From Methylocystaceae bacterium (lineage in GTDB: Bacteria; Pseudomonadota; Alphaproteobacteria; Rhodospirillales; Terasakiellaceae), in the NCBI GenBank assembly GCA_013373265.1, contig JABXIC010000167.1, forward strand, positions 1-35,783: a stretch of DNA of 35,783 bases, read 5' to 3'. Made by a program: the position numbers and the translations under genes. Positions 31,265 through 35,783 of this stretch are shown in pieces (positions within the stretch are counted from its first letter, which is position 1; each line of letters starts with the position of its first letter). The notes under the pieces were generated by a model that was not told the DNA's origin, made no database searches, and saw only the letters and a list, made by a program, of their open reading frames with translations.

Positions 31265-31870
31265 TTACAGGTTGTCTGCATTTTCTGACAAATAAGCAGC
31301 AACGCCGTCCGGTGTCGCTGTCATGCCAGAATCACCTTTATTCCAACCAGCCGGGCAAACTTCGCCATGCTCTTCATGGAAGATCAAAGCATCCAATGTA
31401 CGGATGGTTTCATCAACGTTACGGCCCAAAGGCAGATCGTTGACGAGTTGGTGACGAACAACACCGTTTTTATCAATGATGAAAGTACCACGGAACGCAA
31501 TGCCGGGGCCGGTTTTTACACCGTAATCAGTCACGATATCTTTTGTGATATCGGCAACCATCGGGAATTGAACTTGGCCCAAGCCACCTTCTTCAACCGG
31601 TGTGTTTTTCCACGCCAAGTGCGTGAAGTGCGAATCGATAGAGCAAGCGATTACTTTTGCGCCGCGCTCTTCAAAAGCTTTCATACGATGGTCAAAGGCG
31701 ATGATTTCAGACGGACATACGAACGTGAAATCCAGCGGATAGAAGAACAGAACGCCGAAAGAGCCATCCAGATAAGATTTGAGATTGAAAGATTCGTTGA
31801 TGGTGTTGTCACCCATTACAGCCGGTGCTGTAAAATCCGGTGCTTCTTGGCCCACAAGTACTTGAGACAT
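31265..31870 (-). CDS. 2-Cys peroxiredoxin (AhpC/Prx1 type)
   Basis: 201 aa. The peroxidatic Cys52 lies in YPLDFTFVCPSEI and the resolving Cys172 in HGEVCPAGW. The conserved GTFIIDKNGVVRH and PLGRNVDETIR segments are present. It reduces hydrogen and organic peroxides and is recycled by thioredoxin, whose reductase is encoded just downstream. Full length; the C-terminus shows the extended tail of eukaryote-like typical 2-Cys enzymes. Confidence 0.93.
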   Translation of the reverse strand: MSQVLVGQEAPDFTAPAVMGDNTINESFNLKSYLDGSFGVLFFYPLDFTFVCPSEIIAFDHRMKAFEERGAKVIACSIDSHFTHLAWKNTPVEEGGLGQVQFPMVADITKDIVTDYGVKTGPGIAFRGTFIIDKNGVVRHQLVNDLPLGRNVDETIRTLDALIFHEEHGEVCPAGWNKGDSGMTATPDGVAAYLSENADNL

Positions 31871-32235
31871 TGATTATTCCTTCTACTTTAGAATGGTTCA
31901 AAACTTTGACAAAGACTATAGACTCTCCCCCCTGTTTGCAAGAAAAGAGATCAATCTTTATAAGTATCCGTACTTTAACGCCTTTTTATATTCAGTACCA
32001 TAGCTGGCTTGTTAAAATTTATCCAAAATACGTGCTAGACATTTCGATATCAAAATATTTTTTCTAAACTACACGCTAAACCATAAAAACTGAATGTTTT
32101 TTCATTTTGACATTTTCTTGACTTTTTACGCACAGGAAATTTTATTTCATTTTTTTAACAAGCTTCTCTTGGCTTCCCATAAACAACATTGTAATATCAT
32201 TGCGTCAGATCCGATGATTTTGGAGTAGAATTATT
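31871..32235. other. AT-rich intergenic region between Prx and Lrp genes
   Basis: 365 bp without a credible ORF. It must hold divergent promoters. For the Lrp gene, TTGACT (32118-32123) with a 17-bp spacer to TTTATT (32141-32146) is a weak candidate, and TTGACA is present at 32107. I see no clear OxyR or RNA element. Confidence 0.5.
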
Positions 32236-32745
32236 ATGCAAAAGGTCAAACTTGACCGAATCGACCGCCGTATTCTTGCTGATTTGCAAGACGATGGTCG
32301 TATGACAAACGTTGAACTGGCTCGCAGAGCTGGCATTTCCGCTCCACCTTGCTTGCGTCGTGTGCGTGCGCTGGAAGAAGCCGGTTTTGTCAGGGGCTAC
32401 CACGCAGAACTTGATCCCGCCTCATTAGGCTTTAATGTGACCGTCTTCGCCCAAGTTGGCCTGAACAGTCAGGCGGAATCTGATTTAAAAGCTTTTGAAG
32501 ATTTGGTTGAATCCTGGCCGGAAGTGCGTGAATGCCACATGCTTGCGGGGGAAACAGACTTTTTACTCAAAATCGTTGAAAAAGACTGGGACTCTTATCA
32601 ACATTTTTTAACCAAGAGCCTGACATCCGCCCCCAATGTGGCCCATGTTAAATCAGCTCTTGCGATTCGCAGTGCAAAAGCCATACCCGGGGTTCCCATC
32701 AAAGTGGACGTTCCCGATGAAGATGACGACTTCGACGAAGGATAA
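32236..32745 (+). CDS. Lrp/AsnC family transcriptional regulator
   Basis: 169 aa. N-terminal HTH (DRRILADLQDDGRMTNVELA, then RRAGISAPPCLRRVRALEEA) and a C-terminal RAM/AsnC ligand-binding domain (VTVFAQVGLNSQAESDLKAF; ECHMLAGETDFLLKI). An acidic tail (DVPDEDDDFDEG) is longer than in most members. These regulators sense amino acids as octamers. GGAG precedes the ATG. Neighbours carB-greA and trxB are its usual alphaproteobacterial context. Confidence 0.93.
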   Translation: MQKVKLDRIDRRILADLQDDGRMTNVELARRAGISAPPCLRRVRALEEAGFVRGYHAELDPASLGFNVTVFAQVGLNSQAESDLKAFEDLVESWPEVRECHMLAGETDFLLKIVEKDWDSYQHFLTKSLTSAPNVAHVKSALAIRSAKAIPGVPIKVDVPDEDDDFDEG

Positions 32746-32757
32746 AATATCCAACCG

Positions 32758-32802
32758 GATAAAAGAAAACCCCGCCAAAATCGAGCGGGGTTTTCTTTTA
32801 TC
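32758..32802. terminator. Long bidirectional terminator between Lrp and greA
   Basis: An inverted repeat extending over 18 bp per arm, with core AACCCCGC/GCGGGGTT and outer GATAAAAGAAA/TTTCTTTTATC. It can end the convergent Lrp (+) and greA (-) transcripts. Confidence 0.9.
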
Positions 32803-32839
32803 AAACTCTGTGGCCTGCCAAAAACAAGCCCACGCGACA

Positions 32840-33313
32840 TTATTTATAATGGACTTCCAAAATCTCATAAGATTTTTTACCACCCGGTGTGCGCACTTCA
32901 GCACTATCGCCCAATGTCTTGCCAATCAGGCCACGCGCTAATGGGGAACTGATGGAAATCCGGCCATCTTCCAGACTCGCTTCATGTTGACCAACAATCT
33001 GATAGGTCGTTTCTTCGTCAGTATCTTCATCGACAACCATAACCGTTGCCCCAAAGCGCACCACATCACCTGAAAGTGTTTTCGGATCGATCACTTCAGC
33101 CATGCTAATAACGGCTTCCAATTCCTTGATGCGTCCTTCAATGAAGCCCTGCTTTTCGCGCGCTGCATGATATTCAGCATTTTCCGACAAATCGCCGTGC
33201 TCGCGTGCTTCTGCAATTGCAGCAATAACCGCCGGACGTTCGACCGACTTCAAGTTCTTCAATTCTGCTTCCAGCCGAGTACACCCCTCAGCTGTCATGG
33301 GTATGCGTTCCAT
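32840..33313 (-). CDS. greA: Transcription elongation factor GreA
   Basis: 157 aa. The N-terminal antiparallel coiled coil has [20 protein letters not shown] and [20 protein letters not shown], with the acidic tip residues that stimulate RNA polymerase cleavage of backtracked RNA. The C-terminal FKBP-like domain ends in [18 protein letters not shown] and a [11 protein letters not shown] strand. Full length. Probably cotranscribed with carB, with a weak hairpin between them. Confidence 0.96.
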   Translation of the reverse strand: MERIPMTAEGCTRLEAELKNLKSVERPAVIAAIAEAREHGDLSENAEYHAAREKQGFIEGRIKELEAVISMAEVIDPKTLSGDVVRFGATVMVVDEDTDEETTYQIVGQHEASLEDGRISISSPLARGLIGKTLGDSAEVRTPGGKKSYEILEVHYK

Positions 33314-33349
33314 AACTCTATATCCAAACGAACCGTTTAAAATACGACA

Positions 33350-33371
33350 CGCCCCCAGTCTACTGGAGGCG
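33350..33371 (-). terminator. Possible weak terminator between carB and greA
   Basis: Stem CGCCTCCAG/CTGGGGGCG (one mismatch) with loop TAGA on the minus strand, followed by TGTCGTATTTT. The poor U-tract suggests at most partial termination before greA. Confidence 0.4.
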
Positions 33372-33398
33372 CGACGATGAATTTATAACCAAACTGAT

Positions 33399-35783
33399 TT
33401 AGAATGGTTTCTCGAAATAAGACTGTAGTGACCCTACTTCAAGATTTTGCGCACGTAAAGCGTCAATTGCTTCAGTTGCGGCATAAGCCCCTGCAATGGT
33501 CGTGTAATAAGGGATCCCTTGCGTCAAGGTTTCACGACGGATTGAATAGCTGTCTTCAATGGCTTGCAACCCTTCCGTTGTATTAAAGACCAAGTGAATT
33601 TCTTCATTCAAAATAGCATCCACACAATGGGGGCGACCTTCAATCACCTTATTCACAGGTTTTGCCGGAATACCTTTTTCTTCCAAGAACTTAGCTGTTC
33701 CTGATGTCGCCATAATAGAGAAGCCCATTTCAACCAGTTTCTTCGCCATAGGCGCGATTTTTTCTTTATCACGCTCTTTGACAGAAATGAAGGCACAGCC
33801 TTCAGTCGGCAGATGTGAACCTGCTCCCATTTGTGCTTTCAAAAAGGCGGAGGCAAAATCTTTATCCAACCCCATGACTTCACCAGTCGATTTCATTTCC
33901 GGGCCCAACAAGATGTCAACGCCGGGGAATCGGGCAAACGGGAAAACCGCTTCTTTGACCGCAACATGATCAAGCTTCGGCATTTGTCCTTGCAGACCAA
34001 AGTCTTTCAATTTTTCACCCGCCATCACACGCGCGCCAATTTTTGCTACTGCAACCCCTGTTGCTTTGGCCACGAATGGTACAGTACGTGAAGCACGCGG
34101 ATTGACTTCGATGATGTAAATATCATCTTCTTTTACCGCGAACTGTACGTTCATCAAGCCAACGACCTTCAAGGCCTTGGCCAACGCTACAGCCTGATTT
34201 TTCAATTCTTCAATAATTTTATCGCTCAAAGAATAAGGCGGCAATGAACAAGCGGAGTCACCGGAGTGAATACCGGCTTCTTCAATATGTTGCATGATCC
34301 CGGCGATATAGACATCACCGTCACTATCGCCAATCGCATCCACGTCAACCTCAATGGCGTCTTGTAAGAAGTTATCCAACAAGACCGGGCTGTCACCGGA
34401 TACCTTAACCGCATCCTTCATATAGCGTTTGAGACGGTCCATATTATGGACAATCTCCATCGCACGCCCCCCCAACACATAAGACGGGCGAATAACCAGC
34501 GGGAAACCGATCCCTTCGGCAATATTCAAGGCTTCTTCTTCAGAACGCGCCAAACCGTTTGACGGTTGTTTCAGACCAAGTTGCGCCAACAATTGTTGGA
34601 AACGCTCCCGGTCTTCTGCCAAGTCGATTGCATCCACGCTTGTACCCAAAATCGGAATATCGGCTTTTTCCAGCGCATCGGCAAGTTTCAACGGGGTTTG
34701 CCCGCCATATTGGACAATCACACCTTTCACAGTGCCATTGCTTTGTTCCACGCGGATCAATTCAACCACATCTTCTTCGGTCAACGGTTCAAAATACAGA
34801 CGATCAGACGTGTCGTAATCGGTTGAAACCGTTTCCGGGTTACAGTTGACCATAATGGTTTCATAACCCGCTTCTTTCAACGCATAGGCCGCATGCACAC
34901 AGCAATAGTCGAACTCGATCCCTTGACCAATCCTATTGGGGCCGCCCCCCAAAATGACAACTTTTTCACGATCTGTGGGTTCGGATTCACATTCCGGTAG
35001 GCTGATGCCGTCCCCTTCATAGGCAGAATACATGTAAGATGTCTTGGACGGGAATTCTGCCGCACAGGTATCCACACGCTTATAAACCGGATGAATATTC
35101 AAAACTTTGCGACGGTATTTGACCACTTCCATGTCTTTTTTGGTCAATTCTGAGATGCGCTGGTCTGAAAAACCCATTTTCTTGAAGCGTTGCAGTTCAT
35201 CGGCTTCACCGGGCAGACCTTTATCAATCAATTCTTGTTCTGCCAGCACCAAGTCTTCCACTTGACGCAGGAACCAAGGTTCATACTTACAAGCAGCTTG
35301 AATTTCATCCAGCCTTAACCCATGACGGAAAGCCTGGGCAATCACCAACAGTCTATCAGAACGCGGTTTTTGCAGTTGACCAATCACCGCCAACTTACCT
35401 TCCGGCCCGTCTGCCCCTTCAATCTCGACTTCATTCAACCCTGTCAGGCCGGTTTCCATAGAACGCAGACCTTTCTGCAAAGATTCCTGAAAACTGCGCC
35501 CGATGGACATGGCTTCACCCACAGACTTCATAGCTGTGGACAAACTATCGTCCGTCCCCGGGAATTTCTCAAATGTGAAACGCGGGATTTTGGTGACAAC
35601 ATAATCAATGCTCGGCTCAAACGAGGCCGGGGTGCAGCCTGTGATATCGTTATCCAGTTCATCCAGCGTATAGCCGACCGCTAATTTCGCCGCGATTTTC
35701 GCAATCGGGAACCCGGTCGCTTTGGACGCCAGCGCAGAAGAGCGCGACACGCGCGGGTTCATCTCGATCACAATCAATCGACC
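33399..35783 (-). CDS. carB: Carbamoyl-phosphate synthase large subunit, 3' part
   Basis: About 794 codons are present and the frame runs off the right edge, so roughly the first quarter of the gene is outside. Visible: end of the first ATP-grasp domain ([20 protein letters not shown]), the oligomerisation domain, the second ATP-grasp domain ([40 protein letters not shown]), and the C-terminal allosteric MGS-like domain ([20 protein letters not shown]). It makes carbamoyl phosphate for arginine and pyrimidine synthesis. No damage visible. Confidence 0.96.
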   Translation of the reverse strand, partial: GRLIVIEMNPRVSRSSALASKATGFPIAKIAAKLAVGYTLDELDNDITGCTPASFEPSIDYVVTKIPRFTFEKFPGTDDSLSTAMKSVGEAMSIGRSFQESLQKGLRSMETGLTGLNEVEIEGADGPEGKLAVIGQLQKPRSDRLLVIAQAFRHGLRLDEIQAACKYEPWFLRQVEDLVLAEQELIDKGLPGEADELQRFKKMGFSDQRISELTKKDMEVVKYRRKVLNIHPVYKRVDTCAAEFPSKTSYMYSAYEGDGISLPECESEPTDREKVVILGGGPNRIGQGIEFDYCCVHAAYALKEAGYETIMVNCNPETVSTDYDTSDRLYFEPLTEEDVVELIRVEQSNGTVKGVIVQYGGQTPLKLADALEKADIPILGTSVDAIDLAEDRERFQQLLAQLGLKQPSNGLARSEEEALNIAEGIGFPLVIRPSYVLGGRAMEIVHNMDRLKRYMKDAVKVSGDSPVLLDNFLQDAIEVDVDAIGDSDGDVYIAGIMQHIEEAGIHSGDSACSLPPYSLSDKIIEELKNQAVALAKALKVVGLMNVQFAVKEDDIYIIEVNPRASRTVPFVAKATGVAVAKIGARVMAGEKLKDFGLQGQMPKLDHVAVKEAVFPFARFPGVDILLGPEMKSTGEVMGLDKDFASAFLKAQMGAGSHLPTEGCAFISVKERDKEKIAPMAKKLVEMGFSIMATSGTAKFLEEKGIPAKPVNKVIEGRPHCVDAILNEEIHLVFNTTEGLQAIEDSYSIRRETLTQGIPYYTTIAGAYAATEAIDALRAQNLEVGSLQSYFEKPF

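Overview
The window looks like an alphaproteobacterial chromosome carrying a podovirus-type prophage. Four host markers support this: a GcrA cell-cycle regulator, the carB-greA-Lrp-peroxiredoxin-trxB-LysR gene group, a LysR protein of the LsrB/VtlR type, and a tandem pair of AbcR-like small RNAs beside it. Moderate GC and gene content suggest a Rhodospirillales-like bacterium; the genus is a guess.

Layout. 1-2.8 kb is host: partial GluQ-RS, a DUF4743/Nudix hydrolase, an EamA transporter and gcrA. About 3.0-27.5 kb is a prophage-like region whose structural genes all read leftward (minus strand). In transcription order these are: two early genes, a small proline-rich protein, the portal (T7 gp8 type), a Bbp19-like protein, scaffold, [small ORF, GST, two Sel1 genes on the opposite strand, a 504-aa peptidoglycan-binding-like protein], major capsid protein, decoration-like protein, [opposite-strand coiled-coil gene], tail tubular proteins A and B, a T7-type fibre stem, three tandem fibre-tip paralogs, assembly proteins, a putative small terminase, [CPBP protease and a decayed secreted-protein gene], large terminase and a lysis block (holin/spanin-like, SleB-type hydrolase, transglycosylase-like protein). 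A divergent S24/HTH repressor closes the right side. 27.5-35.8 kb is host again: class IV aminotransferase, two small RNAs, LysR, trxB, peroxiredoxin, Lrp, greA and partial carB.

What stands out. (1) The prophage has an apparently complete podoviral particle and lysis cassette, but no integrase, replication gene, phage RNA polymerase or gp14-16-like ejection proteins in this window. It may be defective, a satellite, or a domesticated particle of gene-transfer-agent type. (2) Two promoters of the structural block share an identical 24-nt stretch at the predicted transcript 5' end, and one is followed directly by two intrinsic terminators. This resembles an antitermination leader. (3) The C-terminal motif of the scaffold recurs inside the transglycosylase-like protein, suggesting a capsid-targeting tag. 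(4) The two sRNA genes each have an ATGC-N7-GCAT dyad exactly 43 bp upstream of the -10 box, a good candidate site for the adjacent LysR regulator. (5) Secreted or membrane cargo genes (three Sel1 proteins, CPBP protease, lipoproteins, GST) interrupt the structural gene order.

I saw no tRNA, rRNA, CRISPR array or IS element.
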